From the NCBI RefSeq assembly GCF_000003815.2, contig NC_049992.1, positions 13,711,014-13,775,013 on the forward strand: 64,000 nt of DNA, in the 5' to 3' direction. The position numbers were made by a program, and so were the translations under genes. Of the stretch, positions 23,101 through 33,279 are shown piece by piece. Source of the stretch: Branchiostoma floridae. Lineage: Eukaryota > Chordata > Leptocardii > Amphioxiformes > Branchiostomatidae. Position 1 is the stretch's first letter. Each line of letters opens with the position of its first letter. Under the pieces are notes generated by a model, which saw nothing but the letters and a program-made list of their open reading frames with translations, did no database searches and had not been told where the DNA came from.

Positions 23101-26100
23101 AGCTCCATCAGATATGTATCCATCAGCTCTGCAGCGTCTTCTCAGATACCGAGCTTGTACAAGTCAGCTCAGACGGGAATATGTAGGAAGAGAAATAATA
23201 AAAACAAATGTTAATTATCTTCAACACAAAAATAAGTATGCTGAATACTAATTACTCCTATACTAATCCCGATTAAGACAAATCGTTACCGTGGGCGCTA
23301 CAATAAAAAGCCAACATAACACAGTCACTGGGCAAATCACAGCATTCACATAGCTGGGCCAATCCACGGCCTGCCCTGGGCATCAAGAGACAGCATTAAC
23401 ATAGCTGGGCCATTCAACGGCCTGCCCTGCCTTAGTGTCCACTCATGACACTATTACATCACACAAACACCACAATGTCTTCTCACTGAACAACTCTTCA
23501 ATCAACTTGTGTGCATTTTCATCACACTCACTGGGCATCAAATAACAGACAGCATAAACATAGCTGGGCCAATCAACGGCCTGCACTGGGCATCAAGAGA
23601 CAGCATTAACATAGCTGGGCCATTCAACGGCCTGCCCTGCTTTAGTGTTCCATCATGACATTATAACATCACACAAACACCACAATGTCTTCTCACTGAA
23701 GAACTCTTCAATCAACTTGTGTTCGATTACTTCACACATAAATCACAAAGTCTTCTCTCCGAAGAACTCTTACACCAACCTGTGTGAAATGATGTCAGAC
23801 ATACTTCACAAAATCTTCTCATTGAATAACACTTCAACGATCTAGTGTGTCATTACATCAGACATACATCACGATGTTTTCTCACTGAAAAACACTACAG
23901 TGAACTTGCGTATCATAACGCCAAACATGCATCACAAAGACTTATCACCGAAAAAACATCAATGAACTTGCTTGTCATAACATCACAGTCTTCTCACTGA
24001 AGATCGCTTCAACTATCTTGTGTGTCGTTACCTCAGACATACATCACGGTGTCTTCTCATTGAAGAACATTGAAGAACTTGTGCGCAATTACATCAAACT
24101 TCACATGTGAATTTCTTCTCATTGAAGAACACTTCAATGAACTAGACATACATCACAATGTGTTCTCACCGTAAAACACCCAAAAGCACTTGCGTGTCAT
24201 TACGCCAGACGTACATCACAGTCTAATCACTGAAGAACATCTCAACGAACTCGATTGTCATAATATCAGACAAATCACAAAGTCCTCTCACTGAAGAACT
24301 CTTCAACTTGTGTGCAATTACATCAAACTTCACACTTGTAAAACAATGGCAATTTCTTCTCATTGAAGAACATTTCAATGAGCTAGACATACATCGCGAT
24401 GTACGTGTTCTCACCGTAAAACACCATAACGAACTTGCGTATCATTACGTCAGACATACATCACAAAGTCTTCTCACTGAAAAACACCTCAACAAACTTG
24501 TGTGTCATTACTCCAGACGTACACCAGTCTTTTCACTGAAGAACTGTTCCACCAACGTATGTCCAATTCTTCTCACTGAAGAACACTGCAACCAACTTGT
24601 GTTCAATTACGTCACCCATCACCGTGAATTGTCACTGGAAAACATTTTAAAAAACAAAAACAACATTATCTCTCAGTTAACTTATCAGCAGAAATGCGTA
24701 AAGGCAATCATTCTATCACCAAATTGTGCCGTTTCTAAAGAGGTTCCACGATATTCTTATATCAACACAAAATGTCACTTGTACATCATCATTAAATAAC
24801 GTTTACATTCACATCAGTACAGTAATAGCGTCAATCCTGTACTTACAACTTTCCCAAACACTTAATAACTTGAAATCAATCTGACCAGCAGAATTCAGTC
24901 ATAGTTTTGTCCAGCCAAGTCTAAATACGATGCATCGTCTTGTAAACAAGGAGAAAAAACTCTGGAGTTAACCCAATTTTCCTCTTTCTGTTCAAGTGAA
25001 AAGCAAATCTGACAACTTGGTGAAGACTTAACTTTCTATCCAAAAAATTAATTCAGGTAGATCGATTTCATGCTCATCCTCATCAGCAAAATTGCTCAAA
25101 TGAACTGCTATTCCCTCACTGACCTTGGCACCCAAGTCAAATCAAGAACTAATGTTTTTATCCTTGAAAAAACTCAAAGCAAAAACGTGTGTCTCTTCAC
25201 ACTGTCAGTCATCACAATTCTCACAGCGGCATTATATTCACAATGCCATATCACACATTATCCGGTCATTTCCTTTTATCAAACCACTGAACACAAAATA
25301 TCTTTTAGTTCTCTCCCAGTAGCACTCTGTACAATCTGTGTCATTCCAAGTACATTGAACATAACTACCTAAATCACAAAATCACCACCATGACATTCCG
25401 AAGTCACATAGGAATACACCAAACGCGCATCTTCCGAAACCGGAAAACAATTCATTGAACATAAAATACTCATAAAGAATTTTTTTTTCTCATAGCTATG
25501 TAGTCTAGCACTTTACAGTACCATAATTAACGTGATTTCATCACAGAATACATCTATCTCATCATAATCCTAAAATCAACCAGGCATTCAAACCTACCTG
25601 ATCTTCGATAATAGCCACGTGTATAACAGGCATTGTGTACGTCTCTTTCTACAGCTAAAACAAATCTACTAAAACAGAATACAACATGTTCACATTGTAT
25701 CGACACCAACAACTTAAACCCTTACCAACTGACCATTGCTCTTGGCCAACATAATATAGTAATGGTTCCCAGACACATTTACCTGGATAAGAATCAATTT
25801 CGAAATTACCTGAGCAAACGTGCCCTGCTTACGTTTTCCCAAATTCTTTTGCTGCTCAAGTCCAGACACTGGGACATACGTTAGAGCACAAATTAATGTG
25901 CGTACCATAGAACAAGAAAAAGTCTTATTTACCTGATGGATGCGTAGCTATAGAAAAGGGATTGCATACAAAAGGACACTTTGAAACTTCTTAAATGCGT
26001 CCAAGCTTCCAAGATCAAAAACTGCAGTGGAAACAAAAACACGGTTATTGACAGCACTGGCATTATCAGGCAAACCTGGAAGCATTCCGAAGCCCCAGCC

Positions 26101-27260
26101 TGTGGAATTCGAAACAAAAATCAAATCAAACTCTCTTGCTTGAATGCAATAGATGCACACGCTTCTGTAAGTACTTATATTGTGGGAAGTAATCCTCAAT
26201 TTTTCTCCTCTGTAAGCAATTCATAATCCGGGATTCTTGTTGCTTGAAGAAGAGCGATACCAAGTACCTGAAAAGAAATAGCTGGAAAAATCAATTGCCT
26301 GGTTAGCGGCTTCCTTATCCTTCCATTCAGTATTTCTTGCCTTTCTTAGCTCCAATGCAAGTACAATTGTTGAACATACGCTTTTGATTGCAATGTTATC
26401 CGCTACCTCCTTCCGAAACTAATCTAAAACGGTTAGCCAGCCGGCGTCTGATTTATCAGCCATTAGAAAACCTTTCTATCGGAACGAAATTCCTCACCTT
26501 CATTCTAGGAGTCCAGAACTGTCTCTTTGTGTTCTTTCGTCAGTTCAGTTTAGACATGGCGAACAGAAAAGAGCGGTTGTAAACTTCAATGGCCTGGTGG
26601 ACCGCCTGTGCCTCCATCTTGATGCGAGAAGTAGAAAATCCTTGTTGCTTCCTGGGTGTCGTGCCAAGCGTCGAATGAACAGACTACTCCTGTAGCACTA
26701 TAAGTACTTACCATACACCTGTGAATCACGCCCTGTGTGCGTGATCCCACACCTGTGATACACCTGCGTTACTGCAGAAACTCAATTATTTGCTAATTCG
26801 TCACGGTAACGAAGTTAGTTCCTGCTGTGCCTGTCACACGGTGCCTGTGCACCTGTGGCTTGTATGCCTATATGCACCTAGTGCACGTGTACCTGTGTGC
26901 CTAATAGTGTGTCCAGTATCCCGCACGGTGTCTGATACGTCTTGTGTAGCGTACCTGTGTGTCTAGTATACCCTGTGTTTGGTGTCTCTGTGCTTCTGTG
27001 CGCCTGGTGTAAATCTGTATCTGGCTATTTGTGACAGGTTGGTGTGTCTTCCTGTGCCCTGTATGCCTATATGATAGGCAAAATCATCTAGACAGAAGGA
27101 GCTATTCATTGCCAAATACGTTTTACTGATTTTCCTTGTAGGAGTGGACTTGATTCTTGTCTACGACGGTGACACTATCGTCTTCCGCTACACCAAGGAC
27201 CAGGGCACAGCCACGCTTGGCTCATTCACTGCAGACCAATGTGCTAAATTCGTGAATTAG
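20179..27260 (+). CDS. Secreted transcobalamin/intrinsic-factor C-terminal domain-like protein (DUF4430)
   Basis: Exons 20179-20227, 20556-20688, 21045-21172 and 27142-27260 have GT/AG sites and matching phases (1, 2, 1) and encode 142 aa. MRVWWGILLLGAVGAKA is a textbook signal peptide; an in-frame ATG at 20158 would add seven residues but has a weak context. The mature protein matches the C-terminal beta domain of intrinsic factor and transcobalamins in order: VSVPAGVSVYEMMLQAQ, then RFEGTYY, the FNNLASN block, NTYWGF and a Y-D-G strand near the end. C76 and C137 could pair, and N84 is a glycosylation sequon. The N-terminal alpha-barrel that completes the cobalamin site in vertebrates is absent, so vitamin binding is uncertain. 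The last intron is 5.97 kb because of a composite insertion. An AATAAA lies 140 bp past the stop. Confidence 0.85.
21229..21310 (+). repeat. (GT)n-rich low-complexity tract
   Basis: Imperfect GT repeats with GTGCCTGTGT motifs. The same base pattern resumes after the composite insertion at 26828, so the insertion split one tract. Confidence 0.85.
22063..22141. repeat. Inverted repeat spanning the module junction
   Basis: TGCAGAAA then AATTATTTGC on the left faces GCAAATAATT then TTTCTGCA on the right, with a 35-bp spacer and small internal offsets (3 against 5 bases). The left arm belongs to the shared 183-bp end. The right arm is mostly linker. Confidence 0.7.
23340..23700 (+). repeat. Direct repeats with CATAGCTGGGCC core
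   Basis: CATAGCTGGGCC followed by CAACGGCCTGC recurs near 23349, 23399, 23559 and 23609. A larger ~210-bp block, including ACACAAACACCACAATGTCT, is also duplicated, and it leads into the 62-bp satellite. Confidence 0.75.
23440..24625 (+). repeat. ~62-bp satellite array inside the composite insertion
   Basis: The landmark CTTCTCACTGAAGAAC recurs at about 62-bp intervals, for example near 23689, 23751, 23813, 23874, 24050 and 24112. Each unit also carries CTTCAA-GAACTTGTGTG, ATTACATCA and ACATACATCACAA variants. There are roughly 18 diverged units. Because 62 is not a multiple of three, the long open frame at 24308-24799 cannot be a conserved protein repeat. Confidence 0.85.
26828..27075 (+). 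repeat. Degenerate GTGCCTGTGT minisatellite
   Basis: Imperfect repeats of GTGCCTGTG, GTACCTGTG and TGTATGCCTATATG. It continues the tract interrupted at 21363. Confidence 0.65.
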
Positions 27261-27399
27261 GACAGCCCAAGCAACAACAACAAGTTTTCGTGTTGATTTT
27301 TGTCACACTTGATTTTACTTGTCAAATGTTGTATGTCCTACCTCTCAAGAATTGGGGCTACGAATGATGGAAAGATATGAATATCAGTTCTGAAGGTGA

Positions 27400-27405
27400 A
27401 ATAAA
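27400..27405 (+). terminator. Polyadenylation signal AATAAA
   Basis: A canonical hexamer 140 bp downstream of the transcobalamin-like stop codon, in a T-rich context. Confidence 0.6.
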
Positions 27406-28059
27406 ATATGGCATGATATTATTGTGGAACCTGATTTGTTTGTTTTTGTTATGTTCTGGAGAAATGTAGAGAAATGCAGACAGGCATTGGTCACTACCAG
27501 TCACATGAAACCACCCAACACGTTTACACATAAAATTGTCGTCACAGTCACAAGACTTTGTTTATCGTCCACCTTTGCCACCTTTGACCTCATTTACCAA
27601 GGTCAGCTGTACGATATTACTTACATACAGCACGTCAATGTGAGTGGGAAAAGGTCAGAAAGACCAATTTTATTAAAGACAATTCTTTTACTTACTAGGA
27701 CCCCCTTCTCATAGTCAGTGATTGCTGAGCGACGATAGAACGACCAAAAGCGGATTTATGTGACAGAGGAGAGAATACAATGTCATGTATTAGCAAGAAA
27801 CTCAGGGGTCACACAAAATTGGTATGTGCTGTTAACACAACAAACATTTCACAGTAACATTTTACAAGGACCAAACCTATCCAATAATAATTAAAGATCA
27901 TCATCGCAATCTGTTGTATGTTTTTCCGTCAGCGACACGTATTAGCTATGATCAAGATCTCTGGTAAAAAAACTAGGCTATGGGTAATTGATACAAGTCA
28001 TTTGTATATTTTCATTTCATTTTTACTGACTCTGAGTGTAGTTCTACAATACTCTTGTA

Positions 28060-28399
28060 AAGCTAAGGGCACAACCCGCCGTACGTGCAATTTGTCCGTA
28101 CGTTTTTTTTTTGGAGGCCACGTCCGCCACGTATTTCTGAAATCGTCCAGGCTGTACAGGGCAGGCGCGTCGCCCGTACTGGCAGGTACGGGGGCGAATA
28201 CGCAGCCCGATGGCATACAAAGTTTTGCCTGCACGTAAAGTTCTACTATACGGCGTATCTGCGTGCTCCAAATTCCGTCGGACTCCCTACGAGTTCGTAC
28301 GGAGGCGGTACTTACCACTTACGGATCCCAAAAGATTGCCCATGTTTTGGCACGTAGACAGCACGTATTTGCACGTACGGTGGGTAGTGCCCTTAGCTT
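28060..28399. mobile_element. MITE with ~31-bp terminal inverted repeats
   Basis: The left end AAGCTAAGGGCACAACCCGC continues CGTACGTGCAA. The right end is its reverse complement with two mismatches. The interior is GC-rich with scattered GTACG/CGTAC palindromes. A single terminus-like GGCTAAGGGCACAGTTGG occurs at about 44308. Confidence 0.85.
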
Positions 28400-28509
28400 A
28401 AGGCAAGGAAAGCGTAAAACGGACAGAGAACAATTTACTCCATTGAAGTCGACTTACAAATATTCACTTTATAAAATTTGAACGAAAGTAACAGCACACC
28501 GAATCTTTT

Positions 28510-31102
28510 TTACAAGTATTCATCAATGATTTTATCTTGAGGTAGAATATCATGCGCATCTTCGAAGTTATCAGCCAGGGTCATGTAGGGCGGGGTCGTC
28601 CATTTGTATCCTAGCAACCGCGTCATCTCTGTTTGAAGAATTTCAGCTTCCTCACGCGTCATGAGGCGAGGTCTTGGGGGATGTCGCACTTCTTTCAGCA
28701 CCAGGCGAACTTGAAGACGTCTTAATCTGCCTTGCCCTGCTTTCGCCGCTGCTTTCAGTCTCCTGTCGCCGATAGCTGGACCTATGACTAGATCGGTAAG
28801 CTTCGGACAACTTCGTACAAACTCGACAATGTTCGTGGGGACGACAGGCTGCTTGTCGGACTGTAAGAACAGCAGTGTCTCCAGGACTTGTGCATGTCGT
28901 TCGGCAACCGTGACAAGGATATCCCTCATCTCTATATCGTTTGATACTTTCTTCTGCGCAACCACCAGCGTTTTCAGCTTCATGTTTGCCCGAAGGAAAG
29001 ACCAAAACTCGGACCTGGTAAGCGCGTATCCCCAGGGACCTTTGACGAAGAAAAGCTCAACTTTGAGATCGGGACACTTTTGGGAAACTCGTTCCCAGGC
29101 TGGATGTGAGAACGGGTTATAGTCGTTATAGACCACCAGACTGAGCTGTTGTAGGGAAGGAGCCTCGCTGTGGGACAGGGTGTGCCATAGGCCATCTTGT
29201 ACGTCAATGTTTGATAGCTTCAGCACTTGTAGACTCTTGAGCTGTAACAATAGAAATGGGCACTTCCAGTTAACAATCAGCATCATTCCACAGAAGTGAC
29301 ATTGTCATTACATCAGTCACGAAAACACACAAGAAATGGAAATTCTAAATGGTTTTGTGTGCTTGCAATTATGTACAGCCCAATCCATTTCACATAGACC
29401 GTTAAACTTTCATAAATTTGTTATTATTTGCATTAGAAGCTACGACTTATTAAAAGTTATCAGTCCCAATAGAACTGTTGTATCAACATAAAGTTTTCAC
29501 CTGAAGAACGGCTGTTGGAATAGCCTTGCGCAGCCTCCCCCGTAAGGAAACCTGCCGAGAGACTGGCTGCCGTCTGTGGCTGAGGTCCAGTCTACGGAGG
29601 GACGGTACTTCCTGTAGGGTCTTCAGCAACCATTCGCAGTGCGCGTCGGGAAGGCCTTGAATTGACAGGTGCAACAGATGACGGAGATGCACCACGACCT
29701 GGGAAAAGAAATTGAGTATTTGCCTACATGCAGCAATACAAATGTCACAAATCATAGTGATACACAGGGACTGTCATAGTACGAAAAATTTGATCTAAAA
29801 ATACGATGTAAAGTACTGGGTACAGTATATAGTCTCATTACATGCTCTATCTAAAAATATGACGTCACTGACTGTACCGACAGAAGGTTATGTGCTTAGT
29901 CCCTTCCAATAACCCCATGATATGGTCTGTCATATCCGATTAACGAATAGACTATTGTATATAAAAAAAAAACTACTTCATGTCACGCCCGCATGGCTGG
30001 CCAATGCGGTCACTCCATCGCCACACTCAAATCCTGTCTCTTTACTGACAGTGTACTAGTACCAGTGTGCACAGCCACCAAGACAAACAGACAGCACACC
30101 AAAAATCTATCTGTTTTGACATTGATATTTCTAAAGAAAGAAAGAAATTAATCTTATCCGACAAACAAACAAACATATAAACTAAGACGCACCTTCCGTA
30201 AGAACATGACGAGCGGCCAGGTACACTCCTTGTGCTCACACGCAGGGCTCTGCTTCTGTACATGCTGTACGAACTCCAGCTCTAGCGACCTCAGGTTGCC
30301 CCTGGCAACCAAATCTGACATGATGTCGTACTGCTGTCGTCTGATCCGCAGTCCTGTGAAGAAAGGATCGTGGCTCCCCTCACACACCAAGGACATGATG
30401 ATCTGGAAAACAAACACACTTAAAGTCAGTAAAATATAGCAGTCACTACAAACGTCAAAGCCAAACTATTGAATTAACCACCGTCATATGTATGTGCATC
30501 CTCCTACGCACATCCAACGGCGAAACCGCCTGTCTGGGTGTACCCTGCTTTCTCAACCGTCACCCTGTGGACGTCCCCTCCAAACCAGCTGTCAGTCAGG
30601 TAGAGAATAGGCCTTTCAGTTTTCAAAAGGGGTCTCGCATATATAAGGATAGGCTCATTAATATTGATAAGCAGGGCGGTCAGGAACTAAGGGTGATGGT
30701 TGAGAAAGCAGGGTACATCCAGACAGGCGGTTTCGCTGTTGGATATCCCTGCGTAGGAGGATGAATTATATGTAAAACACATAATCTATAGTTGTTACAG
30801 CGCTAGCGATACAGGCTTACCTTAACTTTGGTGATAACGTCCCCAAACACGCCTAAAAGCCAACTATGTTTGCTACACCTGAGTTTGAAGTCTATGGCGC
30901 ACCAGGCGTTATAATCAAACACCACGCGCCTCCCCTCCCACACGGGCGTCATACAGGCGCAGCGCCTCCATGCGGAGCACACTTTAGCGCACCTGCACAG
31001 ATCGTCCGTGGAGAGGTACATGAAGATTTTAACTAGGACGTCATCCTTCAGCATCGCACTGTTTGGAACATTGGGAGCTGATGAGCCGTTAGTGAAGGAC
31101 AT
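28510..31102 (-). CDS. F-box/LRR protein, FBXO39-like
   Basis: Four minus-strand exons, 31102-30821, 30402-30193, 29698-29501 and 29241-28510, are all joined in phase 0 with good GT/AG sites and encode 473 aa. An F-box lies at about residues 17-60 (LKDDVLVKIFMYLSTDDL, then CSAWRR). The rest forms leucine-rich repeats (LRSLELEF, LRHLLHLSIQGL, LRRLDLS, LQVLKLSN). The C-terminal part (PDLKVELFF, LVRSCPKL-type repeat, RLRRLQVRLVL) matches the layout of FBXO39/FBXO33 proteins, about 440 aa in vertebrates. The family provides the substrate-binding subunit of SCF ubiquitin ligases; the substrate here is unknown. The ATG follows an acceptor-like tctttacag by one base, suggesting a 5' UTR intron. The orthology is inferred. 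Confidence 0.82.
30497..30763. mobile_element. Foldback MITE with ~70-bp inverted repeats, in F-box gene intron 1
   Basis: The left arm CATCCTCCTACGCACATCCA continues through CGGCGAAACCGCCTGTCTGG and ACCCTGCTTTCTCAACC. Its reverse complement forms the right end with a few mismatches and a 6-bp indel. About half of the 267-bp element is arm, so it could fold into a long stem. Confidence 0.88.
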
Positions 31103-31885
31103 CCTGTAAAGAGATCGCCGTCGGCTCGGCAAACTACGACGAATCCGAACTTGAAGGTAATCGGGAAGCCGTCGGTAATTGTCTTGTACACATCGCCGAC
31201 ATGGGAAGTTATGTTGAGCCATATGGGGAGTTGGGAATAGTAGACGTGGTAGCACCAAAATAATTGCTCAAAAGTATAGAGAAGTTGTGTGGTTTGCTTT
31301 GGATACCGTCTCTGGTTGATATGGGCAAGTGTTCGAGAACATGTCTTTGCCGTAAGTTTTGCATCATTCGAGAATCAACGGTTGATGACGACATGTTTCC
31401 ATAGAGACGGTATCAACCGTATCAAGGTACTAGAGCCGACCGACACGAAACAGTGAGTGTCCAGATCCACTACGAGATGAACTGATGATGCGTTCACCAA
31501 ATTCAGATAGTATCCATCACAGTTCGCGTCTGGTACCAGCATAAACTTGTTAATATGTAGTGCATGATCGACCAAATCACGAAGTATAAAAGTGCAACAT
31601 CTAGGGTGTTGATTTATAGTGTTAGGCCAGAAGACAATTCATGAGTAGTCTCTACATTTAGGCATAGACCGGTGACAAATTTCCCACCCTCACACAGGTA
31701 AAACGAACCGTCCCCGGTGCTTACATTACCTTCCGTCGCCAACAAACAGACCTGTCCCCGGAGCTGATATCCACAGAAACGAGGTCTGTCCTTGGTGCTG
31801 AACTGGTAACCCGTGAATAATGTTCCGTGATGTTTGACCTTTATGGCAGTATAACAGTTCCTGTAACCATACTAACCATACTAAC

Positions 31886-32176
31886 CTTTGTATGTCTTAA
31901 AACATGTCCAAAACTGCTTGTCAACCACTCGATAAGCTCCTGATTTGTTTCCTTCGTGCTCCCGTCATAAGTAAAATCCAACACGATGCGCCTGTGAACC
32001 CACGCGGACGCAGAGAGGGCACACCTCCGCCAGTGATGGCACGTCCTGGAAACATTCAGTACCTCTTTTACAGACAACCATCGGAAGATTTCTATGAGTA
32101 TACTGTAGGGCAGGGTCTGCCACCGTGGAGGGGATACGACACAGTCTGTGTCTATGGAAGGGCCTTCTGGATGCAT
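31886..32176 (-). CDS. Second F-box first exon (alternative first exon or gene remnant)
   Basis: A 97-codon exon starting at ATG 32176 and ending at AAG|GTTAGT in phase 0. It has an F-box (LPYSILIEIFRWLSVKEVL, then CHHWRR) and ends SFGHVLRHTK, which aligns with VFGDVITKVK at the end of the downstream F-box exon. No leucine-rich exons lie between 31259 and 31885, so no private downstream part is visible. The donor phase is compatible with splicing to exon 2 of the downstream gene at 30402. It could therefore be a mutually exclusive first exon, a partial tandem duplicate, or a dead copy. The frame is intact. Confidence 0.6.
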
Positions 32177-33279
32177 CTATCACAATGAGTCGCGAAAAAT
32201 TTACGTTGTCAAACGTTAGAAATGTAAAACTTTGAGAAAACGAAAGGAACATCTTTCTGTTCGGAATTCTATTTGGTTGGCACATGTGGAATATAACATT
32301 AAAATGTTATCTCATCAAGTTCTATCTTCTAGAGATTTCTAACTTTAGAACTGAAGTAAGACCCCCACTAAAGTTTAATTGGTATTTCCTTACGTACTGT
32401 GATCATAATTGCAATACTTGTAAAGTTAATCGTATTCAAAACTTATAACCTAGATGCCATGACAAAATTAATCATGAATTGTAATGATGGTTTTGATGTA
32501 CTATCCTAAACGCCATGAACATAATGACAATGTAAACGTTAACGTCAAAGTGTAATGTGTTTTCCCCCGACATGAAATGGAATCGTCCACAGCTGTTGTA
32601 CCCACAGGGCAAAGGTCATCCTGTGTTTTGAGTACAACCCGACAAGAAAAACGTCACATTTCTTAAATCCGTCAAGTGCAGATCTTTGTGAAAGGTGCTG
32701 ATAACTCGACTAAGGTCGATAAGACAGCTAATAGGTAGGTTTCTCTGCTTGAGGGCCTTTATAGTTTTAGGACAACGTTATCGTGTCAAAGGGGGAGGGG
32801 GGCGTTGTTACAAACTATTGGGCAGGATATCGATCAGGATGTTTCTATCCACGTCTATATTCAACTCCTCTGTCCTATTGCTGCATGTTGACACGTAGTA
32901 ATGGTTATAATTATGAAACGAGTAAAATACTATAGAGGTGATTCAAATTGTTCATGATAGCAAATATTGTGTAACGTTATACTACATGTACATGTACTGG
33001 TATGCAACACCAACAAGACTATAGATATGGATTCCATTCTTGGAAACAGTTGTAATTGTTTTTCTTATTTCTTTATGATCATTACACAGAATGTCGCATT
33101 ATGAGCTCACGTGACCTTGTAAGTTGTATACAAAAGAAACAGTGGGAGGGAATTGCAGAAGAGAGCTCTGAGATAGAGAGCCCAACTGTGTCAGGAGTTG
33201 GACCAGGACTGTTTTTTGTAATATTTATTTCATCTATTCACATCCCAGATCTGTGACTACCTGAGTCATATCTCTCACA
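32177..33279. other. Intergenic region between divergent F-box and zinc-finger genes
   Basis: No exon found. An acceptor-like tgatcattacacag near 33077-33090 could end a 5' UTR intron of the zinc-finger gene. The promoters of both genes should lie here. Confidence 0.4.

Larger units (their letters stand above)
21364..26821 (+). mobile_element. Composite 5.46-kb insertion made of two modules with shared ends
   Basis: The segment is flanked by CTGCTG at 21358-21363 and 26822-26827, a possible 6-bp target duplication. Module 1 (21364-22113) and module 2 (22134-26823) begin with the same 111-bp sequence (21364-21474 = 22134-22244). They end with the same 183-bp sequence (21931-22113 = 26641-26823). 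I see no mismatch in either pair. The interiors are unrelated: 456 bp against 4.4 kb. A 20-bp linker joins the modules head to tail. No transposase-like reading frame was found, so it would be non-autonomous. A segmental duplication or an assembly join of two alleles are alternatives. Confidence 0.6.
27261..28509. other. Intergenic region between convergent genes
   Basis: Holds the poly-A signal of the transcobalamin-like gene and a 340-bp MITE. Its open frames overlap the MITE in several frames and are not supported as genes. Confidence 0.5.

Noticed and set aside
24308-24799. 163-codon open frame with repeated TEEH-N-LV motifs
   Set aside because: It lies in the 62-bp satellite; the unit is not a multiple of three, so the apparent protein repeat is a by-product of DNA repetition.
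28085-28401. Several overlapping open frames
   Set aside because: All lie inside the TIR-bounded MITE and none has splice or start support.
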